Part shown: positions 43,355 to 53,834 of the stretch, in pieces
How positions within the stretch are numbered: the first letter of the stretch is position 1
Layout: each line of letters starts with the position of its first letter
Origin: Pseudomonas bohemica
GTDB taxonomy: Bacteria; Pseudomonadota; Gammaproteobacteria; Pseudomonadales; Pseudomonadaceae
Reading direction: 5' to 3'
DNA length: 64,000 bases
NCBI RefSeq assembly: GCF_002934685.1
Contig: NZ_NKHL01000102.1
Coordinates: 41,208 to 105,207 of the forward strand
Notes under the pieces: generated by a model
Seen by the model: the letters and a program-made list of their open reading frames with translations, nothing else
What the model was told of the DNA's origin: nothing
The model's database searches: none
Position numbers and translations under genes: made by a program

Positions 43355-43512
43355 TTTAGGATTTGTAGCGAGCGACGGCAACTAAAAACGCTCCACATGC
43401 AATGAATCCTTCAGCACCAATCTATGAGTTGCATCAGCAGCACCTTTGTTGGGAACAGGCAACGCCTGCCCACCTAATCCGTTCGCGGATGAATGGCGGC
43501 TATGGGTTGTTG

Positions 43513-43692
43513 ATTCATCCGGTCGACGCAACACAACTAAATTCTGTGTAAACAGAAGCAGTGTTGCAGATGAAGCAGAGACAACGGATCCACTCAACCG
43601 AAAACCAGAAGCAGCAGATGTGGGATCAATGGCAGAAAGGCGATTCTCTCCAGCAGATCGCCCAACTCTTTGATCGAAACCATTCATCAATT
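43513..43692 (+). mobile_element. IS30-family remnant (left end and transposase N-terminus)
   Basis: ATTCATCCGGTCGACGCAAC at 43513 resembles an IS30-type terminus. From ATG 43570 the frame reads MKQRQRIHSTENQKQQMWDQ, WQKGDSLQQIAQLFDRNHSS, the helix-turn-helix of IS30 transposases, and homology ends at about 43692. The rest of the element is missing. Confidence 0.7.
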
Positions 43693-43825
43693 CCCGTACT
43701 ACAGATCTGCGATCTCCTCGCGATTCCTCCGAGCAGTGAATCGCCCCGGCCACGGCGGCGATAATCGTCGGCCATGCGCCACAGCAGCAAAGCAACAGCA
43801 GGACCTGCGGATAACGGAGTTTCAC
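43693..43825 (-). pseudogene. Truncated 5' end of a secreted-protein gene after yfaQ
   Basis: GTG 43825 starts four bases after the yfaQ stop and codes for a signal peptide (MKLRYPQVLLLLCCCGAWPT) plus about 20 more residues before the IS30 remnant. In E. coli the gene in this place is yfaP. An intact yfaP-like gene lies at the head of this operon instead, so this may be a second copy cut off by IS activity. Confidence 0.45.
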
Positions 43826-43828
43826 GGC

Positions 43829-45448
43829 CTATTCCAGCAAGAGATGACGGGCGAGCCCTTCGATGTAGTTTTCATCCTGACCGTTGGGATGGGCTTCGAA
43901 GGCCAGGTGCAGGTATTCGTGGGTCAGGTCGAGACGGTCTTGCAGCGACAGCACTCCACGCACGTAGATGCGCTGGCGTTCGCGGTTGACATAGGGGCGA
44001 CCGAACGCCAGGCGGCAGACCGCGAAGTTGCTGATTTCGTTGTAGCCGACTTCGCTCTCCAGGCGCGGGCGCCAGGCTCTGCGCTGGGTTTGCAGCCACT
44101 CCTGACCCGCCGGCAGGGCCTCGCAGGAGGCGACGGGGTTGTCCCAACGGCTGAGGCTCGCGCGCGGGTAGGCATGCAGCAGGATCGCGTCAAAACGCTT
44201 CCCGGCGTTGGCCTGCTCGACGGCTTGATGCCAGGACAGTTTGTCCGGCCCCGGCTGATCGGAGTGATAGGTGACATTGCTGCCGGCCAGCACCAGGTCG
44301 CTGGTCCAGGCGGCGATCGCGCGGGACTCGGCCGTGGCCGGGCGCGGCGCCACACGCTGGCGGCTGCTGCTGTCATCGATGCTCAGGCACTCACCATGGT
44401 GGGTTGCGTTCTGCAGCAGGTAAGTGCGAATGGCGATGGCCAGCGCCTTGGCCGCTTCGGCAGGTTCCGGCCGGGCTTCGCGTTGCAGCACACGGGCGAC
44501 GTACTCTTCGCGATCCAGGCGCGCGACCAGCTTGTCCTGCAGCAGGAACAGCTCGCCGTCGCTGTGAATATCTAGCTGATTGCCGTTGCTGAATTCCACC
44601 CGGTAGCCGCCCCGCAACGGCCCGCTCGGTGCCGCGCGTTCGCCGCTCAGCACCCGCGCGATGGGATAGCGGGAAAACAGCCCGACCTCGACACAGCGGC
44701 CAGCGTCCGCCGGCCACTCTACCGGCAAAACCTCAGCCAGTGCCTGACGGTAATGGCGCAGCACCATTTGACTGGTGCCGCGCCCACCGGCCCAGATGGG
44801 CGTGCCATCGGCCGTCCAACCGCCGAAGCCGCCCTGGCGCGAGGTCGGGTCCTGATCGCCCAGCCAACTCCAGGTTTTCACCCGTAAGCGGCCGCCCAAC
44901 TCGCCCACCACGTTGCCGTCCGCGGCATTGAGCACCACATCGAGCAACACGCGGCGCATCTGCGCCTGCGCCGGCAACACCGCCAGCACCTGGAGCAATT
45001 CGGCCACCGGCACCCGCATCGAAGGCTGCAGCGCCGGCAGATCGAGCAACCATTGCGGCGCCTGCCGCGCCTGCCAATAGCTGCGCCAGTCAGCCGCCTG
45101 AATACCCAGGCGCGCCGGCTCGAAATACAGCCCGCAGGACTTCACCAACGCCTGATCGCGCGCGATGCTGCCCCCCGCCGTGCAGCAATAGACTTCGTCC
45201 TTGGCCTGCCCGCGACACGCATAGGCTGGCTCATGGGCCTCGGTATCCACTAGCCAGCTGTAGACGAACAGCTTCCACAGGCTGCCCAACGGCGCCTGCA
45301 GCTTCGCCGGCAAGGGCTCGCGGGCGATCAGTTGCGTCTGGCCGAGGGTCAGCAGTTCACCCTTGAGGCCCAGGCGCAGGGTCGCTTCCTGCGCCGTCGC
45401 TAGCGCAGGCAGCAGATACAGCAGTAGCCAGAACAGAGGCCGGGTCAT
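43829..45448 (-). CDS. yfaQ: YfaQ-like DUF2300 secreted protein
   Basis: Exported protein of 539 residues. Signal peptide about 1-20 (LFWLLLYLLPALATAQ). Three regions stand out. First, a penicillin-binding-protein-like pattern: S56-L-W-K59, S104-C-G and K191-T-W, in the order of the SxxK, SxN and KTG motifs. Second, at about 335-430, a SpoIID/LytB-like segment (EEYVARVLQREARPEPAEAA; KALAIAIRTYLLQNAT). Third, a C-terminal HEYLH (510-514) followed by a Glu, like a zinc-peptidase site. These readings are mine from motifs; the family is officially uncharacterised. ATG lies one base after the yfaS stop, so translation is coupled. It belongs to the yfa operon. Confidence 0.85.
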   Translation of the reverse strand: MTRPLFWLLLYLLPALATAQEATLRLGLKGELLTLGQTQLIAREPLPAKLQAPLGSLWKLFVYSWLVDTEAHEPAYACRGQAKDEVYCCTAGGSIARDQALVKSCGLYFEPARLGIQAADWRSYWQARQAPQWLLDLPALQPSMRVPVAELLQVLAVLPAQAQMRRVLLDVVLNAADGNVVGELGGRLRVKTWSWLGDQDPTSRQGGFGGWTADGTPIWAGGRGTSQMVLRHYRQALAEVLPVEWPADAGRCVEVGLFSRYPIARVLSGERAAPSGPLRGGYRVEFSNGNQLDIHSDGELFLLQDKLVARLDREEYVARVLQREARPEPAEAAKALAIAIRTYLLQNATHHGECLSIDDSSSRQRVAPRPATAESRAIAAWTSDLVLAGSNVTYHSDQPGPDKLSWHQAVEQANAGKRFDAILLHAYPRASLSRWDNPVASCEALPAGQEWLQTQRRAWRPRLESEVGYNEISNFAVCRLAFGRPYVNRERQRIYVRGVLSLQDRLDLTHEYLHLAFEAHPNGQDENYIEGLARHLLLE

Positions 45449-45449
45449 G

Positions 45450-48400
45450 TCAGTTGACCGTGACCTGGCCCAGCGCCGGTTTCTGCTCCTGAGCCTGATA
45501 CTGCGGCGCATAGACCTGGGTGAAACGCACGGGCGGCAGATTGAACTGGCCCTTCTGCGAGAACCGCACCAAGTGGCGCAAGCGCAGTTCGCCGCTCAAG
45601 GCGTCTATCGGTATCGCGTAGGCCATTTGCCCCGGCTCGAAGCGCGCCTTCTCCAGCGCCGACGGTTCGCTGCCCGCCTTGCCCAGCAATTTGATGCCCC
45701 ACGTGGTGCGCTCGATATCGGCGCCCGGCGGCAGCGGCACTTCGAGCATGCCGTAACGCAGCGGCTTGGCGGCCTTGCTGGTGATGATCACTTCGTCCAG
45801 ATACAGGCTGTCACTGGACACCGGCTTATTGCCCACGGCCTCGAGCTTGAACTCGAACGCTTCGTCACCCGGTACCAGACGCGACAGGCGCCGGATGATG
45901 GTCACGCCCATCTGCTCGACCGGTGTCTGTCGCGTCTGGTAGCTGAGCGCGGCACGCAGCGGACGCTCCTGGGTGCCCGACAGCGACAACACCGGCGGCA
46001 CTGGCGTTGCGCCCTGCCAGGTCCAATACATGTCACCGGCGGCCCCGCAGCGTTCCTTCCAGCCTTCACCCGGTGCCAGCGCGATGGTCGGCGAGGCCTG
46101 TTCAATGCTGCGTTGCAGCCAGCTCAGCGCCAAGGCCCGTTCCAGCGTCGATTGCTGTGGCAGCAGGCGCTGCAACAGTGCCTGGGCGTGGGCTTGATCG
46201 AAGGCTTGCAGGGACAGGTTCAAAGCCTCCGCGAATGGCTGCGAACTGACCCCCAGGCGCTGTTGCGCGTCGGGCAGTTGGCGATTGAAGGCCTCTGGCA
46301 GCGCGACCTTCAACTGTTTGGCCAGGGAGGCCGTCAGCGCACGCGCCGCTACCAACCCCAGCGCCGAGTCGGGAGCGCCCATGACCAGGCTCTCCTCGCC
46401 ATCGTCCAGTAGGCTCTCGGCGGACCCATCGCCGGCTTTCGCCAGATCGTCCATCAGGCCGCCGAGCAGGGTATTGACCGGCAACTGCATCTGTCTGGCG
46501 AACGAAAGGATCAACGCGCGTTGCAATAGCGGGGTGTTCTTCGCTTGCTTGGCATACACCTCCAGCACCCGCTGCCAATGCTCCGCCGGCAGGCTTAGGT
46601 CCAAGACCTTGCTGGCGTACCAGTCGGCGTAATAGGCATAGGTCGTAAGGAAGGCATCTGGCTCGCCCTCCTCACCCCACCAAGTGAAGTACGCCGCCGG
46701 CCCGGCCATTTGCACCAGGCGCAGGCGGCTGTTCTGCATGATCAGGCGCAGGCGGTCACGCACTGGCGGGTCAGCCGAAAGCACCGGGTAAGCGATGCTC
46801 AGCGCCAGTAATTGGCTGGCGGTCTGCTCGACGCTGCCGTAGGGGTAGCTGAGCAAGTCATCCAGGGACGAACGGAACAGCGCTTGCGGGCTGTCATCCA
46901 GGCGCAAGCGAATCGCCGTGGCGTCGGCCGGCAGGGTCAGCGGGGTATCGCCGCTGGCCGCGTCCAGGCTTTGCGTCTGGCTGACCTGCCAGCCTTCGCC
47001 GCTAGCAGTCAGGTGCACGGCCAGAGCGTCAGCGGTCTTGCCGTCGTGCACCAGCTCGGCGGTCCAGTCACCGTTGGCCAGGGCGAAGGTGGGCAACGGG
47101 ATGTAATTGATGCCGTTGTCGAGGGTCACCGGTACGCGCTGATCACTACCAGCGAAATGAGTTACCAGCTCGGCGCTGACCGGTTGCTCGGACTGGCTGA
47201 AGGCGAACACACCCAGGGCCGGCTTGTCACCGTTACGGAATTTGCTCGGTCCGCTCCACTTCAGGTAAAGCGGCTTTTCGGAGCGCACGAACTGCTTCTT
47301 CTGCCCGACGTGACCGTCATCGGCGATGGCCCGCGCGGTGATGCGCCAGCGGGTCAACGAATCCGGCATGGTGAAGGTAAAGCGCGTCTTGCCGTTGGCA
47401 TCGGTGACCAGTTCGGGCTGCCAGGCAGCGGTGTCGACGTCTTCGCGACGCGGGCGCTCCAGCACCTTGACCCCGCGCTCGCTGCGGTTGGCCTTGCCCG
47501 GCGCACCCGGGCTACCCGGCAACGCCACGTCGTAGCTGATGAACGACAGGCTAGCGCTGGTGCGCACGTTGTTGCGGCGCGGGTGATAGAAGAACTGGTC
47601 GATGGTCGGCGCCACTTCCGGTTGCAATGCATAGATCATTTCGTCGACCACACTGACCGTCAGGTGAGCCGGGATCGGCTTGCCAGCGAACTGAGTGGTC
47701 AGGTCGACCGACACGGTATCGCCCGGCTGGTAGCTGTCCTTGTCGGTGGCGATGGCCACGTCGATCTGCGGCGTCACTACCTTGATGCCGGCGTTCTGGA
47801 AGCTGTACTGACCGCCCTTGGTGTAGAGCACCGAGAAGGTCAGGTTGGGCGTGAAGTTGTCCTGCACCGGGATACGCGCGCGATATTGGGTGTCGCTGAG
47901 TTTTTCCAGTTTCAGCCAGTCGCCGCCCTTGGACAGCAAGGCCGTGGCCTCGACCTTGTCGCGCTCCAGCGACAGCAATGCATCGCTAACCGGCTCTGGG
48001 AAGGTGATCAACGCCAGCGCTTCGTCACTGGCCTGGTACTCGGGTTTGTCGAGGACGATTTCGACAGTGCCCGGCACGGCCTTGATGCCATCGCCCGTGA
48101 CCGAATGGCCGGTGGCGCCGACCACCCGGCCGTGGTCATCCTTCAGAGTCAGGTTGTAGGTGCCCGGCCGTTCGAAGGCTAGGCTGAAGCCTTGGGCCTT
48201 GGCGTCAAGCTTGCCTTCTGCGCTGCTTTGATCTTCAAGGCGCACCCAGCTGTAGCTGCTCGGGGTCGCGGCCTTGCTCTGCTCGCTGCCGCCCTCGTTG
48301 ACGTAGCTGAACGCGACCTTTTCACCGGCGGCGCTGAAGCGCTGCGGCGCGCTCAAGCGAAAGCTCGCGGCGCCGCGGTCGATGAGAATTTCTTTGGTGG

Positions 48401-50024
48401 TTTTGACCCGATACGCGGCGCCATCGCTGGCGAACACGGTGAGCATGTAGCGGCTCGGCTTGTCGGCGGCCGGCAGCTCGAGGCTGGCGTTGCCCTTGGC
48501 GTCGGTGGTCAGCTCGGTGCTGCTCAGCTCGATCGGGAACTGCCCGAGGTACTGCAGTTCGTTATCCACCATCGATAGTTGCTGGGCCCGCAGGCTTAGG
48601 GTCAACTTGGCATTGGCCACCGGCTTGCCGTCCGGGTAGAGCAGCACCAGGCTGCCCTTGACCGCTTCGCCGGTGCGATAGTCCTGCTTGGCCAGGTTCA
48701 GCGAGATTTCGAACTGCGGCTTGATGTATTCGGCCACCCGGAAGGCGCTGCTGTAGGCCTGGTCGTTGTAGGTGAAGCGGAGCTCGTAACCACCGGCCAC
48801 GGCGTTTTCCGGCAGTTGGAAACGCCCCTGTGTACCGGCCATGGAGTCGAGCTTAAGTGCCAGGGTCTGCAGCGCGGTACCGGTGGCATCGAGCACGCTC
48901 ACGTTGACGTCGGCGGTACCGGGCGCCACGGAATCCCGGGCGTTCTTGAACTCACGCCCAACGATCTTCAACGACACCCAATCGCCCGGCCGGTACAGAG
49001 GCCGGTCGGTGAAGGCATAGAGCTTGGTGTCGTAGATTTCGCTGTCGTAGTAGAAGTTCTCGGAGACGAACACCCCGCCCTCTTCATCTTCGCCGATCAC
49101 GAACGAGCGCTCGGGGCTGGCGTGCTGCAAGCGCACCAAGCCATCGGCATCCGTCGCACCGCTGCTCATCACGCCTAGGCCGTCGGTCCACAGCACATTG
49201 ACCTTGGGCACCGAACTGCCTTCGTGCTTGCGCGCGGCCCACACCAGCAACTCGTCGCTGGCGATCTTGCTCACCGCCACGGTGTTGGAAACGAACACCA
49301 TGGTGGTCGCGCGGTATTTGCCCACGAGCGCTTCGACCAGATATAGGCCGGGCTTGAGGTGGCCCAAGGGGATATAGACGTTGCCCGGGTTGGGACTGAC
49401 GAATTCACTAGAGGACCCGCCCAGACTCACGCCTTTGGGCGGCTGGATCGGCTCGGCCTGCCACAAAGGATAACGGAACTGCGTGACCAGCGCCAAGCCA
49501 GGGATCAGCGCGTATTGCGGCTGCGCGTCGTATGGCGTCGGGGCCGTCAGCGCGTCGCCCATTTTCAGCTCCGGTACCTCGTCGGTGACCTGCTTGCGCG
49601 TTTCGTAGGAGAACGCCCGCTGCATCACACGGCGAGATTTGCGGTACCAATTGTCCCACAGGTACGCCAGTGTGTTGGACAAGCCTTCGCCCTTGAACTG
49701 ACCGTCGCTGACCACCCGGTGCAGGTTCTTCTGGCGCTTGAGGAAGTCCAGCGGCTTGCCGATGCGGTACACGCGGATGTCCGCGCCGCCGTAGGGCTCC
49801 ATACGAAAGCGCCGATAGTCTCGGCCCGGCGCTTCCAGGCGCACCACGGCCTGCTCGTCGCTTGCGAAGCTGCTGTCGGCCAGCAGGAAGAAGCTTTCGC
49901 CAGCCACTGACGTGTAACCGCTGGGGTCGACGCTGTCATCGGCATTGACGCTGGCCACGGGCATCAGCACGGCCAGAAGCAAGAAAATACGAGCGCAGAA
50001 ACGCAACATACGGGCACCGGTCAT
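45450..50024 (-). CDS. yfaS: Bacterial alpha-2-macroglobulin, YfaS type
   Basis: Large periplasmic protein of 1,524 residues, close to E. coli YfaS in length. Signal peptide about 1-29 ([15 protein letters not shown]). MG-type beta domains include the A2M signature [17 protein letters not shown] at about 340; the central A2M domain has [20 protein letters not shown] at about 890; a helical thioester-like domain follows. The thioester motif CxEQ of trapping macroglobulins is S1064-VEQ here, so no thioester can form, as known for the YfaS class. Its role is presumed protection against proteases or a structural envelope task. ATG 50024 overlaps the yfaT stop (ATGA); longer in-frame starts would run into yfaT. 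Confidence 0.92.
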   Translation of the reverse strand: MTGARMLRFCARIFLLLAVLMPVASVNADDSVDPSGYTSVAGESFFLLADSSFASDEQAVVRLEAPGRDYRRFRMEPYGGADIRVYRIGKPLDFLKRQKNLHRVVSDGQFKGEGLSNTLAYLWDNWYRKSRRVMQRAFSYETRKQVTDEVPELKMGDALTAPTPYDAQPQYALIPGLALVTQFRYPLWQAEPIQPPKGVSLGGSSSEFVSPNPGNVYIPLGHLKPGLYLVEALVGKYRATTMVFVSNTVAVSKIASDELLVWAARKHEGSSVPKVNVLWTDGLGVMSSGATDADGLVRLQHASPERSFVIGEDEEGGVFVSENFYYDSEIYDTKLYAFTDRPLYRPGDWVSLKIVGREFKNARDSVAPGTADVNVSVLDATGTALQTLALKLDSMAGTQGRFQLPENAVAGGYELRFTYNDQAYSSAFRVAEYIKPQFEISLNLAKQDYRTGEAVKGSLVLLYPDGKPVANAKLTLSLRAQQLSMVDNELQYLGQFPIELSSTELTTDAKGNASLELPAADKPSRYMLTVFASDGAAYRVKTTKEILIDRGAASFRLSAPQRFSAAGEKVAFSYVNEGGSEQSKAATPSSYSWVRLEDQSSAEGKLDAKAQGFSLAFERPGTYNLTLKDDHGRVVGATGHSVTGDGIKAVPGTVEIVLDKPEYQASDEALALITFPEPVSDALLSLERDKVEATALLSKGGDWLKLEKLSDTQYRARIPVQDNFTPNLTFSVLYTKGGQYSFQNAGIKVVTPQIDVAIATDKDSYQPGDTVSVDLTTQFAGKPIPAHLTVSVVDEMIYALQPEVAPTIDQFFYHPRRNNVRTSASLSFISYDVALPGSPGAPGKANRSERGVKVLERPRREDVDTAAWQPELVTDANGKTRFTFTMPDSLTRWRITARAIADDGHVGQKKQFVRSEKPLYLKWSGPSKFRNGDKPALGVFAFSQSEQPVSAELVTHFAGSDQRVPVTLDNGINYIPLPTFALANGDWTAELVHDGKTADALAVHLTASGEGWQVSQTQSLDAASGDTPLTLPADATAIRLRLDDSPQALFRSSLDDLLSYPYGSVEQTASQLLALSIAYPVLSADPPVRDRLRLIMQNSRLRLVQMAGPAAYFTWWGEEGEPDAFLTTYAYYADWYASKVLDLSLPAEHWQRVLEVYAKQAKNTPLLQRALILSFARQMQLPVNTLLGGLMDDLAKAGDGSAESLLDDGEESLVMGAPDSALGLVAARALTASLAKQLKVALPEAFNRQLPDAQQRLGVSSQPFAEALNLSLQAFDQAHAQALLQRLLPQQSTLERALALSWLQRSIEQASPTIALAPGEGWKERCGAAGDMYWTWQGATPVPPVLSLSGTQERPLRAALSYQTRQTPVEQMGVTIIRRLSRLVPGDEAFEFKLEAVGNKPVSSDSLYLDEVIITSKAAKPLRYGMLEVPLPPGADIERTTWGIKLLGKAGSEPSALEKARFEPGQMAYAIPIDALSGELRLRHLVRFSQKGQFNLPPVRFTQVYAPQYQAQEQKPALGQVTVN

Positions 50025-50695
50025 TGGGAGAGGAAGCTCAGTCGATAGACGCCGATGAAGTTGGGGTTGGCTGCGTCGGGTATCCATCGCGTGTCTTTCC
50101 ATGTCATGAGTTGCTGCAGGCTCGTGGATCGCATGCCGTTGTCAGTGGGGGTGGTGGTACCGGTGTGATAAGCGATGTAACGGCCCATCCAGATCATCAG
50201 GTGCTGGTCATCGCCCTGGTCGAAAAACATCAGGTCGCCGGGCCGCGCCTGGGCCATGTCACGGCCCACCAAGCGGCTGTTGAACTGAATCAGCTTGATC
50301 GCGTTGACGTAAGGTCCAACCTTGCCGCCCCCCTGCTGCCATTGCTGAGCCAGGTTGCGCTGCGCGTCACCGAGTTGCAGCTCCGGCGGCAGGTAGTGAT
50401 TGGACAGGCCATTGCTGCGCAGCCACTTGTCGTCATGAACCTTCAACGCTTCGTTGGCGGCGAAGCGCACCAGGCCGGCGCAGTCCTGTTGATACCAGCG
50501 CGGGCTCGGGCCCTTGGTCAACTGCTCCTCGGCGATACGCACGAACCAGGCGCGGAACACCTGAGATTGCGCCACGTCGAGGGACGCTGCGTCGCTGGCG
50601 CAGGCGCCACTGCCGAACAGCGTCGCCAGCAAGCCACTGGCGATCACCGCCGCTCGAGCGATGGCCTTGGCAAGCGCGATCACAGAGCTTTCCAT
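50021..50695 (-). CDS. yfaT: YfaT-like DUF1175 secreted protein, NlpC/P60-like
   Basis: Protein of 224 residues with an N-terminal hydrophobic signal (about 12-32). The mature part carries an NlpC/P60-like layout: [16 protein letters not shown] with Cys72, [20 protein letters not shown] with His165, and a further His177 in YIAYHTG. This suggests a cysteine peptidase/amidase fold, perhaps acting on murein; the activity is inferred. The start is uncertain: ATG 50695, ATG 50710, or GTG 50683 that overlaps the yfaA stop as GTGA. It overlaps yfaS by four bases, so the operon is translated as a coupled series. Confidence 0.85.
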   Translation of the reverse strand: MESSVIALAKAIARAAVIASGLLATLFGSGACASDAASLDVAQSQVFRAWFVRIAEEQLTKGPSPRWYQQDCAGLVRFAANEALKVHDDKWLRSNGLSNHYLPPELQLGDAQRNLAQQWQQGGGKVGPYVNAIKLIQFNSRLVGRDMAQARPGDLMFFDQGDDQHLMIWMGRYIAYHTGTTTPTDNGMRSTSLQQLMTWKDTRWIPDAANPNFIGVYRLSFLSQ

Positions 50696-52410
50696 TCCAG
50701 TGGCAGCCATTGCCAGTGGCCGTTCGGCACGCTGCCTTTGGGCAAGGTCAGCGCGTATTTGCCATAGCCGCCGAGGGTACGCAGTTTGGGAATCAGCAGG
50801 GTTTGCGCGGCGTTGTAGAACACCGGTTCCATGTCCTGCGGCAGGCTGTCGAGGGTTTCCTTTTGCATCAGCTGCGCCATGGCGTCCGGGCCGAAGTAGA
50901 ACGGCATCAACAGGTCCTTGGGCAACACGTCGGCCATTGGCGGGAAGTTCTTGGTCAGCGTGCCGAGGGCCTTGTTCACCAGCGTGTCGTCAAGGGAGAG
51001 CAGCAATGTCGAACCATGCCGGGCCATGCTGACTTTCATGAACGCTTTGCCACTGATGGCGTCCGGGTTCTCGGCATCCTTGGCCGCATAGGGGCCGAAG
51101 CTGGAACTGACCTGGCGCTGCCACTCATGGCTGGTGCCTGCTTGTTTCTCTACTACCGGGAAGACGTGCGCGTCGACGTTGCCCTCGTACGCGCCGAACA
51201 TGGAGCCGAACAGCTTGCCCAGTTCGCCGTCAAGCTTACCGCTGTCTTGATCTTTCAGACTGGCCACCAGCAGCGGCGTGTACAGGCGCGAATCGGCGTA
51301 CCAGCACAGGCCCGCGGCGCCGGCCATGTTCTCGGTCAGAGCTTGTGCACTGGCTTCGTCGGCGCCCAGTTTCATCAGCAGCGGTTTTTGCTGTTCCGCC
51401 GCCAGGGGCAAGGCCACGCAGGCGCTGGCCCCCATGGGCATGGCCTGCCAGATCGGCTTGAAATCGAAGTCCAACTGGTTGTCCAGCTCGTCCATCGCCA
51501 GGTAGCTGTGCCAGCCTTTATCGTCCATGTCGAAGCGCAGGCCAGCGAAGTTGGGGATGAAGCGCTGATACCCCATGGCCAGTACGCTGGCGTTGACCGA
51601 CAGGCGCTGCTTCACCTCCGGCGCGCGAGGTTGCAGGCCGAAGGCTTCTGGGAAAAGCTTGTCGCCGTTGAGCAACGCTGCGATGGCCTGGCTCGACACG
51701 TTGCCTGGTTCCGGCTGCGTGCCGTTTTGCGCGTCCACAAGTCTGGCCGGGTTGGACAGCACCACCAGCTTGTCGTCATGGGAAGCGAACAACAGTGACT
51801 TTCTGGCGTTATAGGTTAATTGATAGAGAGCTACGTCATCGCTGCCAACCTTCACCTCGCCGACCTTGCTCAGCTGCGAGTCATCCAGCGCGACTTTGGC
51901 CAGCGGCTCCAGCACCTTGGCCAGGCCACCACGGTCCATAACCAGTAGGAAGTCTTTCAGACGACCATCGTCGCCGCGCCACAGCGCCACGTCGGCAGGC
52001 TGGTCGAAGAGCTGCTCAATCAAGTTATCCTGCAGGTTGAGATCATGCTCGTAAATGATCCGCCGTAGGCTGCCGATCAAGCCCAGTCGATCGGCGTTGG
52101 CCTCGTAGTAGAAGACGAAATCTTCGGTCAGGGTGGACTTGAGGAACGGCTCCATCAGCAGATCCTTGGGCAACTGTTTTAGGGAGCTGGTTTCGAGCAG
52201 GCCATCGGGGCGGCTCATGCCTAGCTTGTCACTGGCCAGGGCCGCCGCCGGCAACACCGGGGGCTTGTGCATGAACCAGCCCAATCCACCCGCGACACCC
52301 GCAAACAGACACAACCCCAGCAGCACGATCGGCCGGCGCCGCGAAGTCGGGGTAGCAGGGGCGTCGCTGGCAAGTACATCAGCTTCCGGTGATACAGTGT
52401 TATCGGCCAT
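50680..52410 (-). CDS. yfaA: YfaA-like DUF2138 membrane-anchored protein
   Basis: Protein of about 576 residues: a cytosolic N-terminus, one membrane segment ([20 protein letters not shown], about 27-46) and a long periplasmic part with the family end [16 protein letters not shown]. No catalytic motif is recognised. In E. coli yfaA, yfaT, yfaS, yfaQ and yfaP form one cluster in this order, and the same order from yfaA to yfaQ is kept here. ATG 52410 was chosen; an in-frame GTG two codons earlier is possible. Its 3' end overlaps yfaT. Confidence 0.88.
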   Translation of the reverse strand: MADNTVSPEADVLASDAPATPTSRRRPIVLLGLCLFAGVAGGLGWFMHKPPVLPAAALASDKLGMSRPDGLLETSSLKQLPKDLLMEPFLKSTLTEDFVFYYEANADRLGLIGSLRRIIYEHDLNLQDNLIEQLFDQPADVALWRGDDGRLKDFLLVMDRGGLAKVLEPLAKVALDDSQLSKVGEVKVGSDDVALYQLTYNARKSLLFASHDDKLVVLSNPARLVDAQNGTQPEPGNVSSQAIAALLNGDKLFPEAFGLQPRAPEVKQRLSVNASVLAMGYQRFIPNFAGLRFDMDDKGWHSYLAMDELDNQLDFDFKPIWQAMPMGASACVALPLAAEQQKPLLMKLGADEASAQALTENMAGAAGLCWYADSRLYTPLLVASLKDQDSGKLDGELGKLFGSMFGAYEGNVDAHVFPVVEKQAGTSHEWQRQVSSSFGPYAAKDAENPDAISGKAFMKVSMARHGSTLLLSLDDTLVNKALGTLTKNFPPMADVLPKDLLMPFYFGPDAMAQLMQKETLDSLPQDMEPVFYNAAQTLLIPKLRTLGGYGKYALTLPKGSVPNGHWQWLPLEWKAL

Positions 52411-52445
52411 GTTCACAAACCCAATTCATCCTTGGTGCGGGATGC

Positions 52446-53237
52446 TTAATAGTTGAAAGTCTTGATCAGTAGCAGGTCACCGATCGCCCGCATGGGCACG
52501 ACGAACGTTTCGCGTTTTTCGTCGGCGGTATTTTCGTTGAGCACCAGATTGATGTTCGCCGTAATGACCACATTCTGATTACTGCCTTCGTCGAAGTTGT
52601 AACCTTCGGCGCCGTAGTTGCCCCAATAGTTGACGTACACCAGATAGGTGCCATGCAGCGGGGCCGTCATGGTAAACATCTCTGGGCCGGGACCATCGAC
52701 ACCGTCCGGGTCCAGACCTCCGCCGTTGGTTAACGCCGTATGGCCGAAAAACGCATGCTGGCCGTCGGGTGTAATTATGTGCATGTCCAGTTCGGCTTTT
52801 GGATCGTCCCAACCTAATACCACACGGATACGTACCGGCGTGCGCAGGTTGTTGGCTTCATAGAATTGCACACGCTTGAGTGACTTGCCTTCAGCGCTGC
52901 GCACTTCAACACTATTGGAGCCAGCGCCGAACGCGTAGGGGCGGACAAAGCGCCCTTCTTCGTCAGTGTATAGATTGAGCGGATTGCCATTGACTGAAAG
53001 GGTATGCGGGGCACGCTGACTGCTCGCGGCCTTAATTGCGCCCTCGATCATACTTCGGTTGCGCTGGATGCCGCGGTCGATGGGCGGGGTCGGATAGGCA
53101 ACTTGTGGATTCTCGCTGCGGTTGAGCAGGCCGTTATAGCGCCAACCACTGACGGGGTCGGATAACTGGGCCGAAGGCTCCGCTGCGGCGCTAGTGGTTG
53201 CGAGAAAAATAGTCAACGACGAAACATACAATCTCAT
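52446..53237 (-). CDS. yfaP: YfaP-like DUF2135 secreted protein
   Basis: Exported protein of 263 residues. Signal peptide MRLYVSSLTIFLATTSAAA, then SDPVSGWRYNG. A beta-sandwich DUF2135 domain follows with the family segment IRVVLGWDDPKAELDMHIIT, a metal-like loop GGGLDPDGVDGPGPEMFTM and YLVYVNYWGNYGAEGYN. Here it is the first gene, 35 bases before yfaA, whereas in E. coli yfaP comes last. The chosen ATG opens directly on the signal peptide. Role unknown, presumably in the same envelope complex as YfaS. Confidence 0.88.
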   Translation of the reverse strand: MRLYVSSLTIFLATTSAAAEPSAQLSDPVSGWRYNGLLNRSENPQVAYPTPPIDRGIQRNRSMIEGAIKAASSQRAPHTLSVNGNPLNLYTDEEGRFVRPYAFGAGSNSVEVRSAEGKSLKRVQFYEANNLRTPVRIRVVLGWDDPKAELDMHIITPDGQHAFFGHTALTNGGGLDPDGVDGPGPEMFTMTAPLHGTYLVYVNYWGNYGAEGYNFDEGSNQNVVITANINLVLNENTADEKRETFVVPMRAIGDLLLIKTFNY

Positions 53238-53834
53238 AACTTTCAGTTGCTTATGATTTATGTGCCCCTGATCAATGTATCGTCGATGATTGGACACGAG
53301 CGCGGCCACCTACTTAATCTCCATAAAGACACAAACAAAAGTGTTATCAGAAACTCAAATGGCTGTACAGCAGCATTCGCTATAGGAAACAAACTTTATT
53401 CAATTTTTCGTCGACGCTCATCCACCTTGATACTCGGGACGTGGCGAGAAAGAGTCTGTGTTTACTCTAAAATACCGACCGCCGTCAACATCGTTATGCG
53501 TCTGTGGATTATTACTTTTCCAGCAGTTCGGTGCGATAGCTGTTATGCACCAGCCCGTCGAGGGATACACAACCAGTTAGAATGCTCGGATCAATTTTGC
53601 CGCACGGCCGTGGCGGAAGGTCATAATTTGCTCGGAATGCAGCGCTATTTGCTGGCAATCTATCGGCACCAACACAGCACTGTCCCAGTCTGACTTCACG
53701 CGGATTGTTGCGGTGCTGGATTTGCGCAGGTTTGGATATAGGTCTGTCTTGCCTCGGCAACGGGGTCAGTTCAGCATCGGCTTCAACTCGCTGTAGAATT
53801 TAATGGCTAGTCAGAATAAAAACTTACCGCCTAG
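53238..53834. other. Intergenic segment upstream of yfaP
   Basis: About 600 bases with no gene I can support. The first 200 bases are AT-rich and probably contain the yfaP promoter. A minus-strand frame (53760-53512) ends plausibly but has no recognisable family, ribosome site or codon pattern. Confidence 0.5.

Noticed and set aside
46812..48182. Plus-strand open frame of 456 codons opposite yfaS
   Set aside because: Antisense shadow of the macroglobulin gene; composition follows the reverse complement of YfaS codons.
53247..53693. Plus-strand open frame of 148 codons upstream of yfaP
   Set aside because: Rich in rare codons for this genome, no ribosome site or family; probably chance.
53512..53760. 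Minus-strand open frame of 82 codons in the yfaP upstream interval
   Set aside because: Ends plausibly (TELLEK) but has no recognisable start signal or family; at best a gene fragment.
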